Shown here: positions 40,258 to 49,578 of the stretch, in pieces | Position numbering within the stretch: the first letter of the stretch is position 1 | How the letters are laid out: every line of letters begins with the position of its first letter | Translations under genes and position numbers: made by a program | NCBI RefSeq assembly: GCF_003390335.1 | Contig: NZ_QUOU01000001.1 | Location: forward strand, 372,001-436,000 | Direction: 5' to 3' | Origin: Thalassotalea euphylliae | Lineage (GTDB): Bacteria > Pseudomonadota > Gammaproteobacteria > Enterobacterales > Alteromonadaceae | DNA: 64,000 nt | Notes under the pieces: generated by a model | Told to the model about the DNA's origin: nothing | What the model saw: only the letters and a program-made list of their open reading frames with translations | The model's database searches: none

Positions 40258-41727
40258 TTAAATGCTTAATCCTGGGCTTAATGTGGCAGGCATCGCCACC
40301 TTGTCAGCTTCAACAGAAGCCACAGGGTAAGCACAGTAGTCTGCTGCGTAGTATGCCGATGCACGGTGGTTGCCGCTGTCACCAATACCACCGAAAGGTG
40401 CCGCGCCGCTGGCGCCGGTGATTTGCTTATTCCAGTTAACAATACCGGCACGAATGCGAGCGAAGAAGTAATCGTAGTCGTCTTTGCTGTCGGCAAGTAA
40501 GCCCGCTGACAAACCAAAGCTCGTGTTGTTAGCTTCTACAATAGCCGCATCAAAGTCTGTGTAGCGGAACACTTTCAATAGTGGGCCAAAGTGCTCTTCA
40601 TCTGGTAATGCATCAATCGCAGTAACGTCAATAATACCCGGTGAGACAAAACCTGTGTCAGCTTCTAAGTGCTTTAATTCAACTAGGCTGTTACCGCCCA
40701 GTTCAACTAATTGCGCTTGCGCTGCCACTAAACCTTGTGCCGCTTTGGCTGAAATCATTGAACCAATAAATGGTTGTTCTTCAGCATCGAAATGACCAAT
40801 TTTGATATTCTTTGTCACTTCAATTAACTTGGCAACAATAGCATCGCCTTGGGCATCGTTTTTAATGAATAAACGACGGGCACAAGTACAGCGTTGACCT
40901 GTGGTGATAAATGCTGACTGAATAATCTCGTGCACTGCACCGTCAACATCAGCAACGTCTTTAACGATTAGCGGGTTATTGCCACCCATCTCTAACGCTA
41001 GGATTTTACCCGGCTGGCCACCAAATTGTTCGTGTAGCAATTTACCTGTGGTTGACGAGCCAGTGAAGAATAGGCCATCAATTTGTGGGTGACTTGCTAG
41101 CGCTTTACCGGTTTCTAATTCACCTTGTACTAGGTTAATCACACCCGCTGGTAAGCCTGCTTTTTCCCAAAGTTGTAATGTGAATTCAGCCACTTTCGGC
41201 GTTAATTCACTTGGCTTGAATACCACAGTGTTACCTGCGATTAGCGCCGGTACAATATGACCGTTTGGTAAGTGACCCGGGAAGTTATACGGGCCAAATA
41301 CTGCCACTACGCCGTGTGGCTTGTGGCGAATAAACGCTTTGGCGCCCGGCATTGGGTTTTCAACGGTACCCGTGCGCTCGTGATAAGACTTTAACGATAG
41401 GCCAATTTTACCCATCATTGCCGCCGCTTCTGTGCGGGTTTCCCACAATGGCTTGCCGGTTTCTTCTGCAATGGTACGCGCCATGGCTTCTTTGTTTTCT
41501 TCTAGCTGTTTGCCGTACGCTTCAATCACCGCGATACGGTCTTCTAGGCTTTGCATTGACCAGCTAGTAAAGGCAGTGCGGGCTGCGTTAATGGCTTCGT
41601 CAACTTGTGCTGGCGATGCTGTGTTACCTTGCCAAATGACTTCGTTTTTCGCTGGGTTTAGCGAAGAAACTTGATGGCCTTGGCCTGCTTGCCATTGACC
41701 ATTAATAAATTGAATTGCTTGAGTCAT
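40258..41727 (-). CDS. astD: Succinylglutamate-semialdehyde dehydrogenase
   Basis: A 489-aa NAD-dependent aldehyde dehydrogenase, the fourth step of the arginine succinyltransferase (AST) pathway. LALEMGGNNPL carries the general-base Glu, and AFITTGQRCTCARRLFI carries the nucleophilic Cys. I chose ATG 41727, since MTQAIQFINGQWQAG is the family start, over an upstream ATG that adds nine residues. It follows astA by 68 bases on the same strand. Confidence 0.93.
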   Translation of the reverse strand: MTQAIQFINGQWQAGQGHQVSSLNPAKNEVIWQGNTASPAQVDEAINAARTAFTSWSMQSLEDRIAVIEAYGKQLEENKEAMARTIAEETGKPLWETRTEAAAMMGKIGLSLKSYHERTGTVENPMPGAKAFIRHKPHGVVAVFGPYNFPGHLPNGHIVPALIAGNTVVFKPSELTPKVAEFTLQLWEKAGLPAGVINLVQGELETGKALASHPQIDGLFFTGSSTTGKLLHEQFGGQPGKILALEMGGNNPLIVKDVADVDGAVHEIIQSAFITTGQRCTCARRLFIKNDAQGDAIVAKLIEVTKNIKIGHFDAEEQPFIGSMISAKAAQGLVAAQAQLVELGGNSLVELKHLEADTGFVSPGIIDVTAIDALPDEEHFGPLLKVFRYTDFDAAIVEANNTSFGLSAGLLADSKDDYDYFFARIRAGIVNWNKQITGASGAAPFGGIGDSGNHRASAYYAADYCAYPVASVEADKVAMPATLSPGLSI

Positions 41728-41795
41728 GTTTATTTCTCTTTGTATTGCAATCATCTATAGATTGAAAAGTTCGGCTGATCTGAAAAGCGACTGGG

Positions 41796-42812
41796 TTAGT
41801 TTGCGATCAAGCGCACCCAGTCGTCCTCACCAAGATTTAGTGCATCAGCAACGCCGTGGCTGATCACCACTTGTTTCGCCGTTTCACGTATTGACGCTGG
41901 CGCTTGTGTCGCCCGGAAACCTTTCACTTTAGTGTTGCAAATAATGTAGTTTGAGGCGTCGTCAACTTCACCAATAATTACTTGGTACTTCTGGCTTTCG
42001 GCAACCGTGCGAATGGTATTTTTGTTGGCTTCAACCGTCGGGCCAGCATCAAAAATATCAACGTAACCGCGGCGAGCGAAGCCCTCTGCTTCTAACAAAC
42101 GCAGAGCTGGAACCGTTTTGTCGTGTACCTTGTTGATCACTTGCTGAGCGTCTTTGCTCAGTAGGTTGACGTAGATTGGGTACTTAGGCATGAGCTCGGC
42201 AATAAACACTTTTTTACCGATACCCGTGAGGTAGTCTGCGGTTGGGAAGTCCATCGAGAAGAAGTGCTCTTCAAGCCATGCCCAAAATGGTGAGCGTCCG
42301 CTGTCATCAGACACGCCGCGCATTTCAGCAATCACTGTGTCAGAGAAGCGCTCGCTGTGCTCCGCCATAAACAAGAAGCGGAAGCGCGACAGCAAGCGTC
42401 CGTTGTTGTTCTTGCGATGTGACTCACTGAGGAACAAGGTGCAAATTTCTGATGCGCCCGTGTAGTCGTTACACAAGGATAGCGTTTCTACGGTGTTGTA
42501 AATGCCCAGCTCACGCGAATTGTGAACCACTTTGCCTAAATGATAGTGATAAAACGCATCTTCTAAGCCAACTGCCGCTTCAATGCCGCTGGTACCCACA
42601 ACTTCGCCGGTTTCGGTGTCTTCCATCACAAACAGGTAGCCTTCGTTACCTGGCTGAGTCACATCAGCAGCAAACGACGACTCAGAGTGAGTAATGCGCT
42701 TGGTGAGCAGTTCTTCGTTAACAGGAAGTGATGTAAAACCGTGTCCTGATTCGATAGCGATGCGATGTAAGTCGTCGTAATCGCTGGTTTGAATAGGGCG
42801 TATAATAATCAT
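41796..42812 (-). CDS. astA: Arginine N-succinyltransferase
   Basis: A 338-aa enzyme transferring succinyl from succinyl-CoA to arginine, the first AST step. It opens MIIIRPIQTSDYDDLHRIAI and has the conserved LFLSESHRKNNNGRLLSRFR and FWAWLEEHFFSMDFPTADYL segments. Single-polypeptide form. It lies between argD/astC and astD, forming an ammonia-yielding arginine catabolic cluster. Confidence 0.95.
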   Translation of the reverse strand: MIIIRPIQTSDYDDLHRIAIESGHGFTSLPVNEELLTKRITHSESSFAADVTQPGNEGYLFVMEDTETGEVVGTSGIEAAVGLEDAFYHYHLGKVVHNSRELGIYNTVETLSLCNDYTGASEICTLFLSESHRKNNNGRLLSRFRFLFMAEHSERFSDTVIAEMRGVSDDSGRSPFWAWLEEHFFSMDFPTADYLTGIGKKVFIAELMPKYPIYVNLLSKDAQQVINKVHDKTVPALRLLEAEGFARRGYVDIFDAGPTVEANKNTIRTVAESQKYQVIIGEVDDASNYIICNTKVKGFRATQAPASIRETAKQVVISHGVADALNLGEDDWVRLIAN

Positions 42813-42938
42813 AAATCTGTCTCTGTAGAGAAATAACGCCTGCCGCTGGCAACTGACAGCTTAGGCAAGCGTTATAGGTTGGCTATTAAATTACTGGGCC
42901 TTTTTTGTGATGACCCAGTTTTGTCGCTTGAACCGAGC

Positions 42939-44153
42939 TTACTGGCTTAGCTTAGCAACTGCTTTTTCAAAGCGTGCAAGACCTTCAGCAATGTCTGCAT
43001 CTGGAATAATTAATGACGGTGCAAAACGCACAATGTTAGCGCCAGCAACTAAAGTCATTACCCCTTCTTCCATTGCGGCGTTTAAGAAGTCCTTCGCGCG
43101 GCCTTGGTATGCTTCTGTTAGCACAGCACCGACTAATAGACCTTTACCACGGATTTCTTGGAATACGTTGTACTTTTCGTTAATTGCTTTTAAACCATCA
43201 AAGTAAAGCTTTTCTTTTGCTTTTACGCCGTCTAAAACCGCTTGGTCGTTAACCGTATCAAACGCTGCTTCACCAACGGCACACGCTAATGGGTTACCGC
43301 CGTATGTGCTGCCGTGCGTACCAATTTTCAGGTGCTTAGCAATCTCAGTTGTGGTTAACATAGCGCCGATTGGGAAACCGCCACCGAGTGCTTTGGCTGA
43401 CGTTAAAATATCTGGTGTCACACCTAAGCCCATGTAGGCGTATAGTTCACCCGTACGGCCAACACCTGTTTGTACTTCATCGAAGATTAATAGTGCATTG
43501 TGCTCGTTACAAAGCTCGCGTACACCTTCAACAAATTCTTGTGTTGGTGAAACAATACCGCCTTCACCTTGTAGTGGCTCCATCATTACTGCACAAGTCT
43601 TGTCAGAGATTAGTTCTTTGAATGACTCAAGGTTGTTGTATTCAGCGTGCACGACATCACCTGGCTTAGGACCAAAGCCGTCAGAGTATGCTGCCTGGCC
43701 ACCAACCGTTACCGTGAAGAAGGTACGACCGTGGAAACCTTGTTTAAATGAGATAATTTGTGACTTTTCAGCGCCAAAGTTATCTAGTGCCCAACGACGT
43801 GCCAGCTTTAACGCTGCTTCGTTTGACTCTGCGCCTGAGTTGGCGAAGTAAATTTTTTCAGCGAAGGTGCTATCGACCATTTTTTTCGCTAAACGCAATG
43901 CTGGCTCGTTGGTCATGACATTTGATAAGTGCCAGATTTTTTCGCCTTGCTCTTTTAAAGCACCTACTAATGCTGGATGACAGTGACCTAAACAGTTCAC
44001 CGCGATACCGCCAGCGAAATCAATAAATTCTTTACCTTGCTGATCCCAAACTCGAGAGCCTTCGCCGCGTACTGGAATTACTGCTGATGGTGAGTAGTTT
44101 GGCACCATAACATCGTCAAATAACGCGCGGTCGACAGGAAAATGGTTCGACAT
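42939..44153 (-). CDS. argD: Acetylornithine/succinylornithine aminotransferase
   Basis: A 404-aa class III PLP aminotransferase. LLIFDEVQTGVGRTGELYAY is the PLP-ring contact region, and TSAKALGGGFPIGAM includes the Schiff-base lysine. It may serve both arginine synthesis (ArgD) and the AST pathway (AstC), as in relatives with one gene. I chose ATG 44153 (MSNHFPVDRALFDDVM) because a strong GAGGAG site precedes it. Directly upstream of astA, and near pabA as in several gammaproteobacteria. Confidence 0.92.
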   Translation of the reverse strand: MSNHFPVDRALFDDVMVPNYSPSAVIPVRGEGSRVWDQQGKEFIDFAGGIAVNCLGHCHPALVGALKEQGEKIWHLSNVMTNEPALRLAKKMVDSTFAEKIYFANSGAESNEAALKLARRWALDNFGAEKSQIISFKQGFHGRTFFTVTVGGQAAYSDGFGPKPGDVVHAEYNNLESFKELISDKTCAVMMEPLQGEGGIVSPTQEFVEGVRELCNEHNALLIFDEVQTGVGRTGELYAYMGLGVTPDILTSAKALGGGFPIGAMLTTTEIAKHLKIGTHGSTYGGNPLACAVGEAAFDTVNDQAVLDGVKAKEKLYFDGLKAINEKYNVFQEIRGKGLLVGAVLTEAYQGRAKDFLNAAMEEGVMTLVAGANIVRFAPSLIIPDADIAEGLARFEKAVAKLSQ

Positions 44154-44685
44154 TTGAATCTCCTCTTCTAGTGGGCTTATCAATAATCTTTTGACCGTGA
44201 TTCTTGTTGCGTTCAAACCTTGTGTTGAACACTTCACGGCTAAATTTGAGGCCGACAGTATGGCAGAAAAATCCATCAATGTCTTGTTTGTGAAGGTTTC
44301 AAAGTCAGTGTATTCAAGGGGTGTAGAGATTTATGCATCAAGAGTGCATAACTATTTTAACGCTTGGAAACTGGCGTAACTCAGGTGATAAAGGGCGTCA
44401 CTTACTTAGTTGAAAAATTCCACTTATGGCGGGATTTCATAACTAATCAAAAAAAAGTCTGTCGAAAAAGTGTCATTTAAGGGTTTAAACGCGACCTAAG
44501 AGAGCAAAGTGTCAGTAAATCAAGCGGAGTGATTCTCATTTAAAGAAAAGAGGCTGTTTTTTATTTTGAGATGAATTTGAGAGGGCGTATAACCCCCTCA
44601 AGCTAACCTAGCGCGGTTCACTCGCTGACGGTCGCGAGTGAATCGTTAATATCGCCAATCAAGGCTGATAGGAGTATCTCGCTGG
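44154..44685. other. Gap upstream of the argD/astC gene
   Basis: It holds the argD/astC promoter region and two dyads. TATGCA/TGCATA lies at 44332-44350 with a 7-base spacer. TTCACTCGC/GCGAGTGAA lies at 44617-44642 next to the HDOD gene end and may be part of a terminator, though no clear T-run follows. An arginine repressor site is possible near 44310-44350 but is not convincing by eye. Confidence 0.5.
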
Positions 44686-45831
44686 CTAGGCAAAGTTAAG
44701 CTTTAAGTGATCGATGTCGGTTTTCTTTAACAAGGCGAGATCTGCTGTGCTAATTTTGGCGACAGCCAGCAATTGCTTTGCTTCAGTGTTATTGATCAGC
44801 TCTTCTTTGGCAAGACTGCGTAACATCACATAAGCGTTGGCTTTGACAATGAGCTTGGCTAAGTCACTCATTGCGTTGGTTGTGCGAGCAAAGGCGATAT
44901 CAAATAAAGGTTCGGTGATCGGTAGGCGATCAAACTTCATTTGTTCAATTAAATCGGCACCTACCTGATACCCTCGTGTACACAGCTGCTCGAGCAAAAG
45001 CTCTGGTGATTGGTCGATATTGACAAGCGCGTCGTGTAGGCGTTTGTCTCGATTCTCGTAAGCTTGCTCAATTTCTTGGTTATAAAATTCATTGAATTTA
45101 GTTAAAAAACAACGGGTCACTGCTAATGGCCCAACGTTAGACAGCATGCCTGCTGTGAATGCGCGATACCAATCAATACCTTGTGCTTCAGCCAGCGCAC
45201 GAGTTGCCAGCCCAACCGCTAAACTGTTGTTCCACAGCTTGCGCTTTAACAAGGGGTAGGGGGGAGTGCTTATTGGTAGCCAATGTTTGAGAATAAAGGT
45301 TGGCATGACGAGCTTTAAATTTTCTAACCCGATGTAATTAATGGCCAGACTGGCATCTGTCACCTTGACATCAGCACGTTTGCGATATTGTGGCTTATTG
45401 ACCAAGTTTATGGCGTCTTTTGATAGCCAACGTAAACTGCCGACAAGCGGTGTTACGCGTTTCAATGAAGCAGCACGCAGCGACAACAGTTCAAGAATAG
45501 CTGGCGCGGCATCGTCAATGGCAAGAAATTCCTGATAAAAGCGCTCTTTGTTTTCAAACTCGGTATTGAGCTCTGAGGAGACTTGCTGAAAAAAGCGATT
45601 TTTCACTTGATTGCGATAATGTTGCTCACCGTGCTCTTTGATCGCTTTTTCCTGGTTAGTTTGCTCTTCTACGGCGAGTAGCTCTCGGCGACGGTTTGCC
45701 TGCTCACTGTCTTGGCGATTCGCCTTGATCAAAGTGCCAGTGAGTTTGTGTGCGAACTCTTTTTTTATACACAGGGCAATATAGCGCTGGTAAAGGAGCC
45801 AAGTTGTATCGTGCTGTTCAAAAAGCTGCAT
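44686..45831 (-). CDS. HDOD domain protein
   Basis: A 381-aa cytoplasmic protein with a charged helical N-terminus (residues about 25-110, rich in Gln/Glu/Arg) and an HDOD domain from about 115 (DDAAPAILELLSLRAASLKR, then LWNNSLAVGLATRALAEAQG). HDOD proteins are regulatory relatives of HD phosphohydrolases, usually without catalytic residues. They act in signalling, motility or stress control. The exact role here is unknown. It lies between argD and pabA. Confidence 0.85.
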   Translation of the reverse strand: MQLFEQHDTTWLLYQRYIALCIKKEFAHKLTGTLIKANRQDSEQANRRRELLAVEEQTNQEKAIKEHGEQHYRNQVKNRFFQQVSSELNTEFENKERFYQEFLAIDDAAPAILELLSLRAASLKRVTPLVGSLRWLSKDAINLVNKPQYRKRADVKVTDASLAINYIGLENLKLVMPTFILKHWLPISTPPYPLLKRKLWNNSLAVGLATRALAEAQGIDWYRAFTAGMLSNVGPLAVTRCFLTKFNEFYNQEIEQAYENRDKRLHDALVNIDQSPELLLEQLCTRGYQVGADLIEQMKFDRLPITEPLFDIAFARTTNAMSDLAKLIVKANAYVMLRSLAKEELINNTEAKQLLAVAKISTADLALLKKTDIDHLKLNFA

Positions 45832-45870
45832 GTAGGGTGATGATTATTAAATCTAATGGTGATTATAGTT

Positions 45871-46149
45871 AGAGCGTGTTGAACTTTCAGGGTTGTTTTT
45901 GCAGCCGCGTGTTTGGTTTTTACACAAGGCGGAGCAGGTGTCGTGTAGTTGTGCTACATAAACCCTGTGACAACGCAGTAGAAAAGCCAAACAAGCGCTG
46001 CCCCTTTTGTTTTTGGGTGGGTTCATCTAAACGCTTGCTGCTCTTTGTTGCTCGATTTTTACATAGAACGACTATGCTGTAAATCGAGCGCCGTGATCAG
46101 AAAGCGTTTAGACTGAACAAAATTCAACCTCGAAAGGTCAATACGCTCT
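45871..46149. repeat. 279-bp nested palindrome, MITE-like element
   Basis: The whole interval folds back on itself. The ends pair (AGAGCGTGTTGAACTTTC with GAAAGGTCAATACGCTCT). Inside, GTTCATCTAAACGCTT pairs with AAGCGTTTAGACTGAAC, and an inner GCTCGATTTTTACATAG pairs with CTATGCTGTAAATCGAGC. The arms have mismatches, so it is an old or diverged element. No protein is encoded that I believe. It resembles repeats common in marine gammaproteobacteria, but I cannot name a family. A target duplication is not obvious. Confidence 0.75.
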
Positions 46150-46193
46150 GGTATTATTATCGACTAGCGCAATAAATTCATGAGGATATTGTG

Positions 46194-46832
46194 CTAGCTG
46201 TGCTGTTGGTATTTTGCCAAGAAATTGTTCAGGAGTATATGCCCTTGCTCGGTCAACACGGATTCAGGGTGAAATTGTACGCTGGCAATGGGCAAGCTTT
46301 GGTGCTCTAACGCCATAATTTCCTCGAATTCATCGTCGCTACTATCTGCCTTGCCACTATCAGCCTCATCACTGAGAGTTGAGTTAGTCGTTGTCCAAGC
46401 GGTTACTTTTAAACAATCTGGCAAGCTATCACGGTTGACAATCAGTGAGTGGTAACGCGTCACTTCTAATGGTTGATTGAGGCCGTCAAACAAACCTGTG
46501 CCAGTGTGGCGTATATAACTGGTTTTGCCGTGCATCACTTGTTTCGCTCGTTCTACTTTAGCGCCAAAGTGCTGCGCAATGGACTGATGGCCCAAACAAA
46601 CACCAAGTATTGGAATTTTTCCCGCAAACTCAGCAATGGCGGATAGTGATATGCCGGCTTTATCGGGATCGCATGGGCCAGGAGATATCACTAAGTATTC
46701 AGGCGCCAGTTCGGCGATTTCATCAAGGCTGATTTCATCGTTACGAGCAACTTTTACGATTTGCCCCAGCGACTGAAAATAGTGCACTAGATTAAAAGTA
46801 AAAGAATCATAATTGTCGATCATTAACAGCAC
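46194..46832 (-). CDS. pabA: Aminodeoxychorismate/anthranilate synthase glutamine amidotransferase
   Basis: A 212-aa class I amidotransferase supplying ammonia for p-aminobenzoate (folate) or anthranilate synthesis. Catalytic C79 lies in GVCLGHQ, and the His-Glu pair is in QFHPES. It has an acidic, low-complexity insertion of about 20 residues (149-169, starting NSTLSDEADSGK) before the catalytic His, absent from E. coli PabA. Closeness to argD matches the pabA neighbourhood in other gammaproteobacteria. The choice between PabA and TrpG cannot be settled from the sequence. Confidence 0.88.
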   Translation of the reverse strand: MLLMIDNYDSFTFNLVHYFQSLGQIVKVARNDEISLDEIAELAPEYLVISPGPCDPDKAGISLSAIAEFAGKIPILGVCLGHQSIAQHFGAKVERAKQVMHGKTSYIRHTGTGLFDGLNQPLEVTRYHSLIVNRDSLPDCLKVTAWTTTNSTLSDEADSGKADSSDDEFEEIMALEHQSLPIASVQFHPESVLTEQGHILLNNFLAKYQQHS

Positions 46833-47008
46833 AGGAAAACCTCAGTATGTAGGGCAAAGTGTTTAGCGCGAAGCGAAAAGCAGCGCTATTTTATACGCAA
46901 GTTAACGTTTGATGCGAGTGCTAAGGTAAGCCTTTAGCGACTAAGGCTGATATGATTGAGTGATAACGGCGAATACCAGATGAACGTTAGGCATTCGCCG
47001 CTACGCAG

Positions 47009-47035
47009 GATTAGTGCGCCAATCACGCACTAATC
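47009..47035. repeat. Perfect hairpin in the pabA to TonB receptor gap
   Basis: GATTAGTGCG (47009-47018) pairs perfectly with CGCACTAATC (47026-47035), a 10-bp stem with a 7-base loop. No T-run follows on the minus strand, so it is only a possible transcript-end structure for the receptor gene. Confidence 0.7.
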
Positions 47036-47080
47036 ATTAGGCTCACAAGCGTGAGTGGGGCTGTTTTTACCCGCGTGGTA

Positions 47081-49324
47081 TTAGTAAGTTACGTTGTAGC
47101 TTAGCGTAAATGTAGTGCCTTGCGCGTGATAGCTGTCTCTAAACGCAAAATCACGAACTAAGCTTTCGATTTGATCAAGTGCAGGGTTTGCTGGCAGATC
47201 AATTTGGCCGTAAACACTACCGCTACCTTGTTGGGCATAAGTCGGTAAGTAAACGCGATCAAATAAGTTTTTAACACCGAGTGCAAAGTTTCCTACATCA
47301 GTGTGGTAATACATCGAAACATCAACGGTTGTATAGCCTTCAACACCCGCGCCGTAATATTGATAGCCTTCAAACGTGCCAAAAGCACCGTTTTGCGGAA
47401 TGGCAAGGTTAACTTGGTCGCCCGCGCCGCGTGAGCCAATGTGATTAGCCTGAATGTTAGCGCCAAGGTGGTCAGTGAATTCGATGTTGGCGTATAAGGT
47501 TGCTTTGAATGGGCTTAAACGCGAATGGTTCAAGTCAATCCAGCCATTGGTTGGATGGCGATATTCTCCTTCACTGTGACTTAGCGTACCGCCAATATCT
47601 AAGGTATCACTCACACTGTAAGCAAAACTAAACTCTGCGCCGTAAGTGCGTTCATCGCGCGTCACTAAGGCGTCGATGGCATCAGGATTAAACGTTTGGC
47701 TTAAATCATACGTGAGTCTTGGGTCGACTTGTTGCAATGAGGCGTAAATAACTTGATCCGTAATGTCGACATAGCTTTGTGCGTGTTCGGCATCCGTGTA
47801 GTAGAGGCTTAAATCAAAGCTGAACGCGTCAATTTGGCCACGTAAACCCAGTTCAAAGTTATCGGCTTCAACCGGCTTTAGCGCTTGGCGGTAGTTATCA
47901 ACATCGTTAACATTGATAGAGCGCAAGCGACGTAGATCACCTAAACCGTAGCCTTGTGAAAATGAACCATAAATTTCGGTATCTGTGAAGCGGTACACAG
48001 CGCCAACATTAAATACGGTTTTGTTGTAGCTTAACTCGCCGCCATCAATTTGCTGACCAAAGAACGGCGCATCGCCGTAGCGACCTGTCGCGACATAACT
48101 CGGTACATCTAAGTCAAAATTCTCGTAGCGTGCACTGACTTGCACCATAAAGTGATCAAAATTGAATTGGTACTCTGCAAACGGTGCCAAGTTGGTTTGC
48201 TCGACATCGCAAATTTCACAAATACCGCGACTGCTGTGCTGAGTTGTTTCGTCAATTTGATAATCGATCCCGTACGTAAACACGTCTTGTGCACGTGGCA
48301 AGGAAAGTGGCTGGGCAGCAAATCGGAAGGCGAACTTATCAGATTCTACTTTTACCGTGTTCGCTTGCGTGTTTTCACTGTTGGCAACGCTAAGCTCAAT
48401 ATTGACTTTGTGATTTGATAATTTTTGATGGTTAAACTCAAGTTGCAGGTACTGGTTTTCGCTATAAGGGGCATCGCCAGTAAAAGGCTTGGTTGGATCA
48501 ACGACGACCACATTGTCGAAGATAGTTTTGCGACCAAAACTTAACTCGTTCTCTAACTTGCGGTAATGGGCATTGAGCGCTAAATCGGCGTCTTGATTGA
48601 ATTGGTAAGTGAATTTCAATAGACCATCAATGTCTTTTAACTCACCCAAGCCACCACGACCGGCTGGATCTGAGGGAATTTGATCGCTATTACCATCAAA
48701 TATTTCACCACTGTCACGCCAATTCAGCTGGCCAAGATACGAGAACTTATCGACAGTGCCTGACACACGTTGGTTAAATTGATAACCGTAAGAGTCTGCA
48801 TCATGGATAGAGCCATCAAATTTTACTTGGCTCCAAAATTCAATGTCTTGACTGCTGGCTTGGTGAGTCACTAAATTGATAACACCTGCTGATTCACCGT
48901 TGCCGTAAACCGCACTCGCGCCGTGAATAACTTCAATACGCGCAATGTTTTCAACCGAAATAGAAGCGAGTACCCGGCTGGTTTCACGCAGTGAGTTAGA
49001 GACTACGATACCGTCGATCATCACGATGGATTTTCGACCGCGAAATCCTTGGTAAGTACTGGACAGCATTTGGGTTTCTGGGCTGTAGCTTGGCACTAGA
49101 TTGGCGAGTAGTGAAGAAACATCGGCACTGACCGCAGCCTGTGCCTGAATTTCATCTTGGCTGATCAGCTGTACGGTACCAGGTAGGGAAGATACCGGGA
49201 CTTCAAATGGTTTCGCGGTAATTTCAATGACTTCAATATCTGAAGGTGGCGTTGCTGCGATACTCGTTGCTGAGAAAAGAGAGACTATTGCTAGTGAAAT
49301 AGCGTTGAGATTCAGTGTTTTCAC
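47081..49324 (-). CDS. TonB-dependent outer-membrane receptor
   Basis: A 747-aa receptor with a signal peptide (about 1-23) and a TonB box-like start (DIEVIEITAKP). The plug domain spans about 35-160 (SIVMIDGIVV, then SVENIARIEVIHGASAVYGN). The C-terminal beta-barrel ends in an aromatic residue (TLSYNVTY), the usual signal for outer-membrane assembly. It would import a metal chelate, probably iron-siderophore or haem, using TonB energy. The barrel does not identify the ligand. A Fur-box-like site lies 91 bases before the start. Confidence 0.92.
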   Translation of the reverse strand: MKTLNLNAISLAIVSLFSATSIAATPPSDIEVIEITAKPFEVPVSSLPGTVQLISQDEIQAQAAVSADVSSLLANLVPSYSPETQMLSSTYQGFRGRKSIVMIDGIVVSNSLRETSRVLASISVENIARIEVIHGASAVYGNGESAGVINLVTHQASSQDIEFWSQVKFDGSIHDADSYGYQFNQRVSGTVDKFSYLGQLNWRDSGEIFDGNSDQIPSDPAGRGGLGELKDIDGLLKFTYQFNQDADLALNAHYRKLENELSFGRKTIFDNVVVVDPTKPFTGDAPYSENQYLQLEFNHQKLSNHKVNIELSVANSENTQANTVKVESDKFAFRFAAQPLSLPRAQDVFTYGIDYQIDETTQHSSRGICEICDVEQTNLAPFAEYQFNFDHFMVQVSARYENFDLDVPSYVATGRYGDAPFFGQQIDGGELSYNKTVFNVGAVYRFTDTEIYGSFSQGYGLGDLRRLRSINVNDVDNYRQALKPVEADNFELGLRGQIDAFSFDLSLYYTDAEHAQSYVDITDQVIYASLQQVDPRLTYDLSQTFNPDAIDALVTRDERTYGAEFSFAYSVSDTLDIGGTLSHSEGEYRHPTNGWIDLNHSRLSPFKATLYANIEFTDHLGANIQANHIGSRGAGDQVNLAIPQNGAFGTFEGYQYYGAGVEGYTTVDVSMYYHTDVGNFALGVKNLFDRVYLPTYAQQGSGSVYGQIDLPANPALDQIESLVRDFAFRDSYHAQGTTFTLSYNVTY

Positions 49325-49414
49325 AATTTTCCTTGTTATTTTTTTCTATCTGTGAAGAGTCAAGGATTAACCCAGTGCATGAGGGCGCGCAGTAATCCTT
49401 CACTCATATTTGCA

Positions 49415-49433
49415 AATGACAATTGATATCATT
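49415..49433 (-). promoter_or_regulatory. Candidate Fur box upstream of the TonB receptor
   Basis: AATGACAATTGATATCATT resembles the Fur consensus GATAATGATAATCATTATC as an AT-rich dyad with TGA...TCA halves. It is 91 bases upstream of the receptor start codon on the minus strand. Iron repression of the receptor is inferred from this and the family. Confidence 0.6.
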
Positions 49434-49578
49434 CGCGTGTGGATATTACTTGATTGTTAGTCGATAACTGTAAATAAATGTAAATGTGCTTGAATTTCTT
49501 TAGCTTACACAAGTAACTAGATAAGCAAGAGGTGAAAAAAAGTGGTGCGCAAGTAAAAACCGGTGCTTATTTATGATG

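Noticed and set aside
44332..44350. Arginine repressor box upstream of argD/astC
   Set aside because: The half-sites TATGCA/TGCATA face the wrong way and are 7 bases apart, unlike the ArgR box; only a dyad is claimed.
45876..46082. 68-codon open frame between pabA and the HDOD gene
   Set aside because: It lies inside the 279-bp palindrome, has no ribosome site and no protein-like features; palindromes produce such frames by symmetry.
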